Made by a program: the position numbers and the translations under genes. Positions 12,330-23,730 of a stretch of 64,000 nt of DNA are shown in pieces; the first letter of the stretch is position 1, and each line of letters starts with the position of its first letter. Source of the stretch: Sisyra terminalis. Lineage: Eukaryota > Arthropoda > Insecta > Neuroptera > Sisyridae. Under the pieces are notes generated by a model that was not told the origin of the DNA, did no database searches, and saw only the letters and a list, made by a program, of their open reading frames with translations. Where the stretch lies: NCBI GenBank assembly GCA_958496175.1, contig OY292274.1:29489482-29553481 (forward strand), written 5' to 3'.

Positions 12330-14090
12330 AAACTTTTCTTATAGAAAAAAATGCCCACATAAAAACTCCTTTTATACGTGAACACTCATACATACACCCC
12401 AGATACAGTGATATTCCGCGTCATCTGCAAACACATACAATACACAACGCTCAGTCGCTAAGAGGTTCGTTCGAATAATGTATGGAAGCAGAAGAGGTTA
12501 ATACCAGCTTAACTCTCTCTTCAGGGAATACCTTCGTCTCTTATTACAGTCTCTTTCACGATTAGATAGCCTACTGTATCACATAATGTTTCTTTCGAAA
12601 AGGTGTACAACGTTCGATCGATTCTATCCGTTTTGTGATTAACATTGTTCCATATAATGAAAAATTTATGAAAAGTACAGCCAAGAGACTCTTTAATATA
12701 ACCATTTCTGATATTATAAATTAAAACTAGCTACGATTTCGAACTTTCCATGCAATATATACTAATGTATATATTTATAAGATACAATTTTGTACACTTC
12801 AATTAAAGTTCATAAAAAATGAAATTTTAAAGTATTGCTTAAATAGACGGCATCGAAAATGCAAATGAAAAATAGGGTTGAATTTGGCACAAACGATGTT
12901 TAGAGTTTTCGGCTCCACCGATAAAAGACTTGAAAGTTATACGGACGTACAATTTTCATAGATATTTACAATAAGAATGCAAAATAATGCTTTCCTATTC
13001 AAAATAATAATTATATTCTTTTCTACAGACTATTGACTTGATTATTTTCAACAACTAATATTATTTTCAACGGAATTCAAGCTTCTAATTAAATCTTACA
13101 GTTTGATCATTTAAGTTCCTTTTATACTACTTATACTTAAATTATAAATTTTTAAAAATTATACATACTTGTTGGCACCTAATGTATTCTTCAAATTGTA
13201 TAAAAAATCGAAATAGTAGTTTTGTCTGTATTAAATTATATAGTTAGCAATGTTTCAAAATTGTTAATATAAAATAATAGATAGCAGAGACTAAAATCAA
13301 GAATTATGAACATCTAATTTACGTTCCAAATACGCTACCCCCCAATCTATACTTACTATTTACACGTATGTGTTGCAACTGTTTAAGAGATAATCCCATC
13401 TAAACATTACACTAGTTTTCCCTTACCAAGGCACTGAAAACCTGAGGTTTTAGTTTTCTCCCTTAATATACGAGTAATGAAATACCCAAACGTTAAATTT
13501 CAGATTTCTAAGTTATTCGGAAACATTTATTCTTTTCAATTAATAAATAAAAAAATTGTGTTTTGCTAACCCTAATTATTTAAAAAAAAATGATTTTCAA
13601 TTCATTAAATTTTATTTAAAGATTATTTGCAAGGATCTTATTGTATATTCAAAATTTGAACTGCGTAAAGTTAATTTATTTTTTTAGTACTCGGGAGTCA
13701 AAAGTAGCTTAACCTTCCCGTTAAGATGTTAAAAATAGAACGTTAAATACAGTGATATGTATGAACTACAACATTTAAAATTAATTCAAAACAATTCAAG
13801 TTGTTATGTTACTGAGTTATTCAGTAGTTAACAATTTTGTTTTCTGCTTTCATCAAAAAAAATATTATTAACTTCAACATTTAAAAAAATGTTTAAAATT
13901 CTGAAACAATTAAATTCTTCATAAAAATTGTTTCAACTGATCATAGTTTAAATTGAAATACACCTACTACTGTCGTTATTGTAGTTATTTTTAATTATAT
14001 TTATGAGAAATAAGAGTGTATTTGAGTATTCCTGTCGCAATATCCGAAATGAAATATCTCAGCTGAGCTCGTCAACCACGTATGCTCATT
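12330..14090. other. Non-coding block with a denser island at 12400-12640
   Basis: The segment 12400-12640 is markedly less AT-rich (for example GATATTCCGCGTCATCTG and CACAACGCTCAGTCGC) and non-repetitive within the window. It contains no sustained open frame. It could be a conserved non-coding element. The rest is featureless AT-rich DNA. Confidence 0.4.
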
Positions 14091-14145
14091 ATATGAGAAA
14101 AATATGAGAAAATATAAGAAATATATGAGAAAATATGAGAAAAAG
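14091..14145 (+). repeat. Short minisatellite, unit ATATGAGAAA
   Basis: Five imperfect copies of a roughly 9-12 base unit, ATATGAGAAAA with variants ATATAAGAA, lie head to tail. The array is short and purine-rich on this strand. It is a simple tandem repeat with no evident function. Confidence 0.8.
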
Positions 14146-17100
14146 ACACGAAATGAGTGTTCCTTCTAACTGTTACGTATGATGCAAAGGATGCAAAACT
14201 AACGCATGCACGAAAATACCTTTTACTAACGGATGTTTGACTAAATTGGTAAAATTACGATGTATTTTTTAATAAATCATCTTATTACGCAAATACATCC
14301 TATTTTTTGTTACTATTATGATTTTATCTTTTGTTTCAATATTTTAGGGAGGAATGCCTAATATATGAACTCACTGTCTTTTATTTTTATGAAAATTTTT
14401 AATAATTAATGACAGTTTGTACTAAATACTTACCCATAGCTACGGGAGGATTAAGGTGGTTCGTGTAAATATATACACAATAACTAAATGCTTATTTACA
14501 TCGTGTGTTTTAATTTGTTTAGTTACTTTGTAATTTTTTATAGATATTAAGATGACTCGAGTGATCTTGTAGTTGGTAAGGTAGGAGTCCTATATAGTAG
14601 CACATTAAAAAAATATATGGAAACTGATAAACGTTATAATCAGATAAACAGTTAAAATCTATCAAGGCTGTTATTTAAAAAAAATAACTAAGTTATACCC
14701 ACATAAAAATAGATCAAAATATATCTAAAGCTCAAATGAAGATTGTTAATTACCACCTCAGAAAAAATTAAACAGAATCATTAAATCGTTTTAAAATGCA
14801 ACCATTTGCCTTTATAGTAACTGATTTCTACGATAATAAAGAATTACACATAACACTGCATTACATCTGCCCATATTTTTAATTTTTGCACTTCTGTAGC
14901 ATTGAATTTTTATTTTCTGTAATGGTGGAAGAAGTATTATTATATTTTTTGAGTAGTTTATTGTAATTACCAGAAAAATAAACGGATGACTAGTTTTTTC
15001 TTTCTTTTGGAATTCTTTTTTTGATAAACTATTAGTAACTTAAAAACTTTTCAGATAACTATTAGTTACTATAAGTTTCATATATATAGTTTCCTTTATC
15101 TGGAAAAAATATATTGGATAACAAACCTTACTCTCATTGATTTGCATATTGAATTTTTGGGAAACAAGAATTTTAAAGTTTTTTTTCTTAAGACTAGTGA
15201 CCTAATTAGATTCAACTTTGTGCTTATATTGTTTTTCGAACTCTTCATTTATATTTAATTAACACTCGAGCCACTGTAATTAATAGGGAAAAAACTAAAG
15301 CTAACATGTAGAAATTGAATGAAGTCTCAGAAATACATTAAACGCTTTAAATATTTTCTCAAAAGCATCCAGTATGATAGTTTAAATAAAAAGTATTGAA
15401 ATGGAATTTCAAATTAATTTACCTTTTAAAAATGGAAACATAATATTAGCTTTGTTGCCTTATATTTAATATTATGAAAGAAATTTTTTAATAAATTTTC
15501 TCTTTACTTCATTATTATAAAGCTGCAGGTATAAAGCAAATGCAGATAGCTATTTATTTTAAAATAATTTAAATTCTAAAACTTGATAATTACGTGCACC
15601 CTACGTTGATTTCGTAAGAAAATATTTTAAAATCTGACGTTGATTTTAAATGTATTCATTGGAATTGAAGGGTATTCTTTGAAAACAGAAATTAATATTG
15701 GAAGAAATTGTTGATATATTATGCTACATTTAAGAACATAAAGCTTTTGTTCACTTGTTTCCTGCTGTTTACTGATGGAAAATGTTTTTATAATAATTAT
15801 AAGATATTCTTTGAGAAAACCAGTAATAAGAACGGAACAAACAATGTAAGTAAATAGCTTTTATTGACATTAGGTATTTTTCCAAGCTTTGCTTTTAAAA
15901 CAATTTCATAACTATGTTGTCGTCGGTCAATAGTTAATGATTGCGACTTTAAAACTCGTGTTAAATTTACCTTGGGGGCACAGGAGACGAGGCGTGCACA
16001 ACTTCAGCTGAAAATAAATTGCTTTCCTCATTATTTTAAAACGCAGGGAAGTTACCTTCCAGTACATTAACTTTGTGTATCGTTTGATAGCATAAAGCTG
16101 TTTAGAGAAGCAAGTAGCAGACCGTTAGAGCCGCCCATCCTAAATGTACCAACAACGCAAACCTTCCATATGTCTAACGGTGGAATTTTGTTAAGCAGTT
16201 GGAAAATTTCTGCATTAAAATATAAACACTCAAATTAAACTAGTTCACGTCTAATTATGCTTAAAGTTCCAGGACGATATTTTCTCCATTATTACGAGTT
16301 AATAATAATGAATGCGAATAAACTACGTCTCGCCGTCTCTTCTTTAATTTTGTAGTATTTGTCTTGTGAACCTTGAAAAAGTAGTTATATTTTTGGTTAC
16401 ATTTTAACAATCTTATCTTTATGAAATGCGACCTAAAAATGATGTGATACTCATTTCTCAGTGTCTTTGTTACGCGTTATGTGTGGTTAAACAGTAAAGT
16501 TGTAACTTCTAGATAAAATACATGTCACAGCTGAACAAGAACGTTATTAGGATTTAAACGTACTACTCCGAAATAAACACACATTTGTTATGGGGGTTTT
16601 GTTTATTCTACAAATTATCTGAGGATCTTTAATAAAATATATTTGACCGTAAGTTTCGTCTATTAAATTTTAAAGAATCGTGTGTAAATAATGTTAGAAA
16701 CCATTTATCTACATCCCACACATTTCGTTTAAGGGACAGTTTAAATATTTTAATATCTTCAAAGTGGGTGAAATAGAAGTTTATTTTTATTATGGCCTTA
16801 AAAAGAAAACATACAAAAGATAAAATTACGATGCTTTAAAGCTTTTATATAAAAAATAAAACTATTGAATTTCTTATATGAACAAAACGGTAAGATTATT
16901 AATATTCACTTCATTTCCCAACTATTAATATTATCATCATCAGCGAATTTGCAATTGAAAATGCAAAGCACTGCAACATTGATGATAGCTTATTAATCCA
17001 ATTCTCTAAATTAAATAGATGAATGCTATACAATGTTCAATGTACACGTTCTACATTGAATAACAGAAAACTTCCTTGGAGTGTTCGAGTGCATAATTAC

Positions 17101-18800
17101 TTAAATGTCACCAGCTTTAATAATAACTATCCAGGTGGTGCATGCATTCATCTGCATTCGCCATCATTTACTTTGTTTCTATTTGCGGTTCAACGCATTA
17201 TAATACAATGAAAAGTTAATCTGAGTTAAACATTATTCCAGACTTGATAAATTAGAGAAATGTTTTTCGTAGACATATAGATATGAATGTCTTTTAACCA
17301 CAAAACCGCCGCATATATTTCACATGAAAGCTCATTGTTGCAGAAGCACCGTTTTTTTTTAAATAATCGACAAAGTTTTTTCTTACGCTTCTTTGTCATA
17401 ATTGTGTCGTTTGCTTCTTGAAGTAGAGAATTTCCATAAATGTAATTACATTTCTGATGCCTTTTAGAAAAACATAATCAATAAAATTAGTTTTGAATAG
17501 ATAATTCATATCGAAACTGAATTGAAAATTCTTATCAAATTGAAAAATATAAAATAATTAAAGTATTTTATTTACTCTATATGTACGCTTCGATGCCTAC
17601 CAGAACGTGAATTTCCCATTACAACGTTTTTCTTACAACTACCACTTCTCCTACTTATCATGAAATATGAGTAAATATATCCGCAAAGCTCCAATGAGGA
17701 TTCTGAGCGGATTGTATACATCTCCCCGAAGTACCATAGAAATTTGGAACAGCATGAATATAAAATGCACAATATTATACAATGTACTATGCAAAAAAAT
17801 GTGTTCTGAAAAGAGAAAAAACATGAAATAAATCGGATTTTATTTTTGCCTGATAATTCCATTTGCATGTGTTGATTTTCTCTGACGAGAAAAATAAACG
17901 ATTTTTTATATTTTCATTATTAATTCTACCAAATATGGTACCAGCTTCAATGATTATTCTATATTATTGAAAATTTGCAGTTATAATCTAAATGGAAACA
18001 AATTATTTGTTAAATTCAACGATGTAATTTATTTTCTATTTTCTATTTTCAATTTTATAATTTTATTTTGATAAATAACAGAAAACAGTTGTTTCGGTTC
18101 CGAATATACAAACAATGAGTAATACATTAATTACTCCCCAAACAAACAACTGTAAACCAGGGATGTTCTAATTACAAATTGAATATAAATGCAACAAAAC
18201 TATATTTCTATTTGGGTTAATACAACAAAGGAAACAAATGTTCAACAATGGCGTCGATTAAACGAAAATGTTATTTACATACCATACGGTTAGTTCGATG
18301 GATTTTAACGAAAGAATCCAACATTAGAAAATGGATTTGGTTTATTCATTTTCGATCTCTTTACTGACATTGATTTTCACACTTCAAAGCTCGAAAGCTC
18401 ATTCAAATGTCTATTGTCGGTGCAATAATATTAAATAACGACAAAGAAACTAAAAAGCAGAAGAAAAGTCAAAGTAATTTAATAGTTGAAAAGATTGATT
18501 TTAATTTATAAACGATAAATTGTAACGTGGTACTTTGTTTAATATTTTTATATTAAGTTCTTTTCTACTGTATATTGAAATCTATTTATAAAAACGGTGT
18601 ATGTATTTCTTTACGCGCGTGAGAAGTTATAATTGTTTGACGTAGGTAATTAAAAAAATATTTTTAATCCACTAACATAGCCTTTTCCCTGATAGTCCCT
18701 GAATTGGCCCCCAGAAATAAGTAGTTTGTAATAACTTAAATATGATACAACTAAAACCAAAATTTTTGCTTTTAATAGCCACATACATTATTAGAAAATG
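14146..18800. other. Non-coding block
   Basis: No gene is recognised. A denser non-repetitive island lies at about 15960-16200 (for example GGGGGCACAGGAGACGAGGC and GAGCCGCCCATCC). A minus-strand frame of 98 codons at 17572-17868 is Cys/Ser-rich but matches no family I know and has no codon-use signature. The rest is AT-rich DNA with poly-A/T runs. Confidence 0.5.
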
Positions 18801-18807
18801 TACGTAT

Positions 18808-19035
18808 GTGTGGTGGCAAAGACAGGGGCTAAAAAAAATAAAGTTGTAAACACATTCACGTGGGAGAACTTCAAATATAATAATTATTGTTTTAAATTTG
18901 AACTAACTGACTTTTGTCATTGGTTTCAACTGTAATATCAAGTTCATTCAATTGCCAATTTTTACCATTTGTCAGTTGTGTCACTGTTGCACTAGGTATA
19001 GGTATATGTTCCACGGAAGGCTACTATTTTTCAAA
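18808..19035 (+). repeat. Dispersed repeat R1, copy B
   Basis: Blocks shared in order with copy C (19543-19735) are GGCAAAGAC, TTGTAAACACAT, GGTTTCAAC, CATTCAATTG(C/-)C, ATTTTTA, TTTGTCAGTTGTGTCA, then TGTT and ACGGAAG. Copy B is about 35 bases longer than copy C because of small indels. The two copies lie only about 0.7 kb apart in the same orientation, so they may be a local duplication rather than independent insertions. Confidence 0.6.
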
Positions 19036-19542
19036 TAACAGATTAAATTTGTTTTTTACACAAAATATATATAACATGAATGAACTGTTTATCATTACAG
19101 TATGGGTTACTTGTTCGAAAAATACTTATCGATTACATTTACTATATAGAAGTAGATTTTTACCATTAACTAAGACCCTATGTGTAGATTAGTATAAACA
19201 GTAAATTGCATATACATACAGTACGTTAAAATAATCAATGGTGTGTACCTATAATGTAAATAAATATCCCATTGCATTTACATGCTATATTTTTAAGTAC
19301 AATTGTCCTCAAAATTATATCAATTCAATAGTTATTGTATATTTTTATTACTCATTTATACTTATTTATTTATACTCATTTATTGAAAATGGTTTTAAAT
19401 TCAAATATAGAGAAATACAAATTTATATGCATCAATCGACTCGACTTACATTATTTTAAATATCGCATCGAATAATATAAAAAAAAATCTTTTAATAATC
19501 ATAATACTAATAGGCAAACGTATATAATAATAATGCATTTGT

Positions 19543-19735
19543 GTCGGCAAAGACGGAGAAGAAATATTGTAAACACATCCGTGTCAGTGAAATAAATGGT
19601 TGTCGTTATGGTTTCAACATTTTGATGTCATTTTGATTCCATTCAATTATTGCTAATTTTTATCGTTTGTCAGTTGTGTCAGTGTTGGGTTGTGAATATT
19701 TTACGGAAGTTACTAGTTATCTATGAATATGAGCA
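19543..19735 (+). repeat. Dispersed repeat R1, copy C
   Basis: This copy starts at GTGTCGGCAAAGACGGAG, continues through TTGTAAACACATCCGTG and TTTGTCAGTTGTGTCAG, and ends near GAAGTTACTAGTTAT. It matches copies A and B block by block. A weak fourth candidate at about 36690-36760 shares TTGCAAACATT and CCGTGTCAGTGA. No open frame, terminal repeat or poly-A tail defines the class. Confidence 0.6.
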
Positions 19736-21030
19736 TGATTATGACTGTAAAATTTGAAAATTTTTAGTCCTAAAATGTCGATATCTTAATGTAAATAACA
19801 TGGTGATCGTTTTCTCCTACCTCTTTTTAACTTCTTATCTGGTTCGGGTGAATCCGCTGGATCATTCCAGTTTGTTTGTTTGTTTGTTTGTTTGTTTTCC
19901 TTACCTACAAACGAAAAAACTATGCTAGCACTGAGATCGATTCGATCAGCTTGATAGCATGTTATAGTCATTTTTGTACTATGCAAATCACTCCCAAAAA
20001 TCGACCATTTTTTACCCGCCTGAAGTTGCTCGCTTAACCGCTTGCAAACAACTTCATTCTGTAGTCTTTTCCCTCACCTTGATTAAAAATTCGTTTTCAT
20101 AACTTTTTTTCATAACGCCGCTAAAGAAGTATAACTTCAAAAAAAGTAAATTTATAAATCAATATTGTTTTCAAATTATTTTGATAAAAACAGAAAATGA
20201 AATTCAAAAGCTCAACTATCAAGAAATATTAAAAAGGCAATCAAATTTTCAACTTCGGTTCATTTCTCCTATTTTTCGAAAATCTAATTTCAAATAAATT
20301 TCATCGCTTGTATTTGATTTTTCGTTTTTACGTGTTTACAAGTGTAAGTTAAAAGTTAAAAATTACTTGAGTCTCGTGCCATTGAAAGTTCTCTTGAGCA
20401 ACAAAAAGAGAATATCTCATCCTTTTGAAAGTGGATTCGTTGTTCCGTTCATGATTCGATACAGTGAGATAGTACAAAAATAGTTTGAAATACAACTCTT
20501 CTTGACAGTTGGTTTTTGTTACATTTTTCATTAAACAGAAAATGAGTGTAGAAAGTTTTTATCACATTTCTTCTTTTTTTTTGAAAATAAAAAACTAAGC
20601 TAAATGAAATACTTCAAATTGTAGAGCATTCTCCAATAGAGCTTTTATTACGGAAATATATTTTAACAATATTACAAACAAATTCTTCAACAAATCTACC
20701 TTCTTTATTATTGGATGTTATCAGTTAATTTTAAAATTAAAAAATCTTTTATAACAGTCAATTTATAAAATAAACGTTTAAAGGAAAAAATCTTTAACAA
20801 GTTTAATAAATATTTTAAGATCAATACATCATAATGTCAATGAAAAAGCTCACTTGACAGCATTGAAGAAGTGGTAATATGAGGCTTTAGTCCACTTGTT
20901 GAGTCACTATAAATATGAAATATTGAATAAAACCGATATCTTCTTCACCTCTTCGTATATTTATTTTTATGAAATAAAATGTTGCATTTTTCAAAAAAGA
21001 AATAATATTATAAATTTATTTTTATTGTTA
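19736..21030. other. Non-coding block with a TTTG microsatellite
   Basis: A (TTTG)n microsatellite of about seven units lies at 19871-19898. The minus-strand 66-codon frame over it owes its NKQTNKQTN stretch to the repeat. I see nothing else beyond AT-rich DNA. Confidence 0.6.
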
Positions 21031-21087
21031 TTTACCGTCGGCTTATAACAACCAAGGTCTGCAGTAAATATAGGGTTAGTAAAAATA
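21031..21087 (-). repeat. tRNA-derived SINE, 3'-end fragment
   Basis: The segment TTTACCGTCGGCTTATAAC, then ACCAAGGTCT and AGTAAATATAG, aligns with the left parts of the two longer SINE copies at 21848 and 23573. In SINE orientation (minus strand) this is the 3' tail, so the copy is 5'-truncated and lacks the tRNA-like head. Truncation from the 5' end is what reverse transcription of a retroposon gives. Confidence 0.6.
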
Positions 21088-21847
21088 TCGTTTTTTTTTT
21101 AAAAATAAACTGAAACTTTGGAATAATTTCTTCATAAAAAAATTATTCGTTATACAGGAAATACATAATTCATTGTTAAATTTCCTCTTGAACAATAGGA
21201 ATTGATTCATAAACACAATCAAAAATTTAAGGGAGCATTGAAAAAAATAGCCTAACAACGTTTCAATATCATAGGAATATCAATTATAAATTCGAGTCTT
21301 TTGTTTACCATACACAAAATTTATTTTACAGGATACAGTATAGGGCTCGTTTTAATTTGATTGACTAACGTAGGTACTAGAAATAACCATTTTTGTTTTA
21401 TATTGGATATTATAGTATTCAAATTTTAGAAATAGTAGGTATTTTTTTTTGTATACCGAAACGAAAAATGTTTTAAACATTGCGTCAAAACAAAAACAAA
21501 TCTACTTAAATTATTGAAACTTTTTACTACTAAATATTACTATTAAAAGCGTCAAAGTCTTAAATTTTTCACCCATTTAAAACCAAACACATAAAACCAA
21601 AATTGTTCGTGTTATGTTATTCTGTTACTTAATGTTTTTTATTGATAACAGAGTAGTTTTTAAACTAGTGCAAAAATTGATAAATGCTTTATTATAAACA
21701 TCAGTTTTCAAAACTTTCAAAATTTGAAATCAGGCATCTTCTAGTTGTGTTTTTTTTGCGTGAATTTTTTATCCGTTAGTGATATTAAAATCGCTATAAT
21801 GAATGAGGCTTAAGTAATTAATGTTATAGTAGAACTTTTTTGTTGTA

Positions 21848-22001
21848 ATTTACCGTCGTTTTATATCAACCCAGGTCTTTAGTGACTCAAGTGTAATAAA
21901 AATCCATAAATCGAGAATATCGAAAATTAGCTCGATACGAAATTCGAACCCAATAATATCAATTTTGGAGCGGCTACCTTGACCACTCAGCCACCAATAG
22001 G
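21848..22001 (-). repeat. tRNA-derived SINE, near full copy
   Basis: On the minus strand the element begins with a tRNA-like head. A box A-like TGGCTGAGTGGTC (plus-strand 21981-21993) is followed about 30 bases later by a box B-like GGTTCGAATTTC (21939-21950). These are the internal RNA polymerase III promoter boxes, and the box A form and flanking GGTGGC resemble Ser/Leu-type tRNAs. The body then runs to a tail ending in CGACGGTAAA. A second copy at 23573-23730 has the same head, body and tail. It is not a functional tRNA gene, because the anticodon arm and acceptor pairing are not maintained. Confidence 0.75.
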
Positions 22002-22807
22002 TTTTTTTAAAATTGTTACTAAACAAAGATACTTTCCGATACAGCAGATTCTGGTGGCTATGATGACGTTGCTGGATGATACCTGAAGAGACGCTATACC
22101 CCGAATAAGTCATCAAACAAAAACCCAGTTGATATGACAAAATAAATTCAAGAAAAAAAATTTTGACTTCTTAATTTTATAATCGTTTTTACTAATTAAA
22201 AGCCACTTTAATTATTCAAAAGTAAAATCAATGTTTTTCAAAGTTGATTTAAAACGCAATATGATTTTTTATTTATTTTAAATTAAATTGCACAATCTGC
22301 ATAGGGTTGCAATAAGTGAATTCAATCCATAGACAATCACATGTAAGCACTAGTCCCAGTAGATTAGTACTGTATAAGTACAAAGATTTTTAACAATCAA
22401 TAGCAACAATAACAATAATAGTAATTCTTATAGCAATAACAACAAGCATAAAAACAATCAACAGTAACAATAAGAATAATAATAATAGTCTATAATAACA
22501 ATATCAATGCTAAAAATAATGTGAAACATTAATATATAAATAATATATAAAATTAAAGCTATATAATAAGAAATAATAATTTGGCAATTGATAGTTGATA
22601 GGAATATTTGTTTAGTTACAAAATCTATCAGGCAAATCTATTACATTTCATTTTTGTAACCTTCTTATCATCTCACTGTTGTCCAATAAGTTTATACGCA
22701 ATATGATAACCAAAATTTTATTGCATGGCTTTGTTTTTAATTTTAAGAATTATGTTACTACACAATAAAACCGGGAATATAGTTTCGTTCTGACCGCCCA
22801 TCTATAT
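22002..22807. other. Non-coding block with a CAA/AAT-rich simple repeat
   Basis: Positions about 22390-22505 form an irregular array of CAATAA-, AACAAT- and AATAAT-type triplets and hexamers, a degraded simple-sequence repeat. No gene or transposon is recognised on either side of it. Confidence 0.6.
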
Positions 22808-23205
22808 CAAGAGTCGTCAAGCAATTTTACTCATCGACCCTTAAATTATTTTTAAAATCTTTTATTAACCCCCACAAAAGTAATTTTCCATTATTTTAAT
22901 TATTACAAAAACATATGTTTTTATGTATTTATTTTATGATTTTAAACATATATGGTAGGTACTACGTAAATAATTTTTTCATTCGAAGAAATTTAGATTA
23001 TTAAATTTATTTCAGGTACAAACACTAATATCAAATTAGCTATAAAAGCATTCAAAGTTTTTACTATTGGGGTAAGGTATGTGTTATTTGGATACTGAAA
23101 AATGTTTTTCCTTCGACTCCCAATCTAATCTCTAGATCAAACCGACCTCCCAATAGTTTTAAATCGACCCAAGGAGTCAATAAATGTTGGCGACCCACGA
23201 TCTAT
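22808..23205. mobile_element. Possible non-autonomous hAT relic
   Basis: The left end (AAGAGTCGTCAAGCAATTTT, then ACTCAT and CGACCCTTAAAT) resembles the reverse complement of the right end (GGGTCGCCAACATTTATTG, then ACTCC and GGGTCGATTTAAA). The arms are imperfect inverted repeats of about 40 bases separated by roughly 300 bases of AT-rich DNA. Sequences of the GGTCGCCAAC type are common at hAT termini. No convincing 8-bp target duplication is seen and no transposase remnant is present. Confidence 0.3.
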
Positions 23206-23572
23206 ACTTATTTCACCGCAATTTATTTAGAGACAAATCCGTTATATATAGGTACCATTTAGACCTACATGATTTTTTCTATAAACTATTCTATAATTAC
23301 TTAGATTTATAAATTAGGAGAACAATATTAAAAGAAGTACAACATTTGAGAATTGTGAGACGAAAAAAATCATTACATATAATTTAGTCAAATATCGTTA
23401 GTTAGATCTGGAAAAGTGGAAAATTTCAATATAAAATTTTTTTGGGCCAACTGTTGGAAACATATATGTTTCAAAAGACTAAGTTCTTTCCCTTTTTCTA
23501 ACTGAACAACAATACGAATATGTCGTAAAGTTGAGTTATTATGATTATTTTGAATATTTTTTTTAATTTTTA

Positions 23573-23730
23573 TTTACCGTCGCTTTATAACTACTAATAT
23601 CTTTAGCGACTCTTAGGTTAATATAAATCTATAATGAAGAAATATCGAAAAATTCCTCGATACGAGGATCGAACACAAAACTTACCAGTTTTAGAGTGGT
23701 CACCTAAACCACTCGACCATCAGTAGGCCT
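23573..23730 (-). repeat. tRNA-derived SINE, second near full copy
   Basis: In minus orientation the head holds box A-like TGGTCGAGTGGTTT (plus-strand 23706-23719) and box B-like TGTTCGATCCTC (23664-23675). A body follows containing TATCGAGGAATTTTTCGAT, and the tail ends in GCGACGGTAAA. It aligns with 21848-22001 along its whole length. The box B here is closer to the tRNA consensus than in the first copy. Confidence 0.75.

Noticed and set aside
21930..21995. Functional tRNA gene on the minus strand
   Set aside because: Box A and box B are present but the anticodon and acceptor arms do not fold, and a sibling copy shows it is a SINE head.
23003..23025. Further recursive splice site (TTTATTTCAG|GTACAA)
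   Set aside because: Pyrimidine tract short and donor half non-consensus; the same holds for CAG|GTAA matches near 26811 and 27058.
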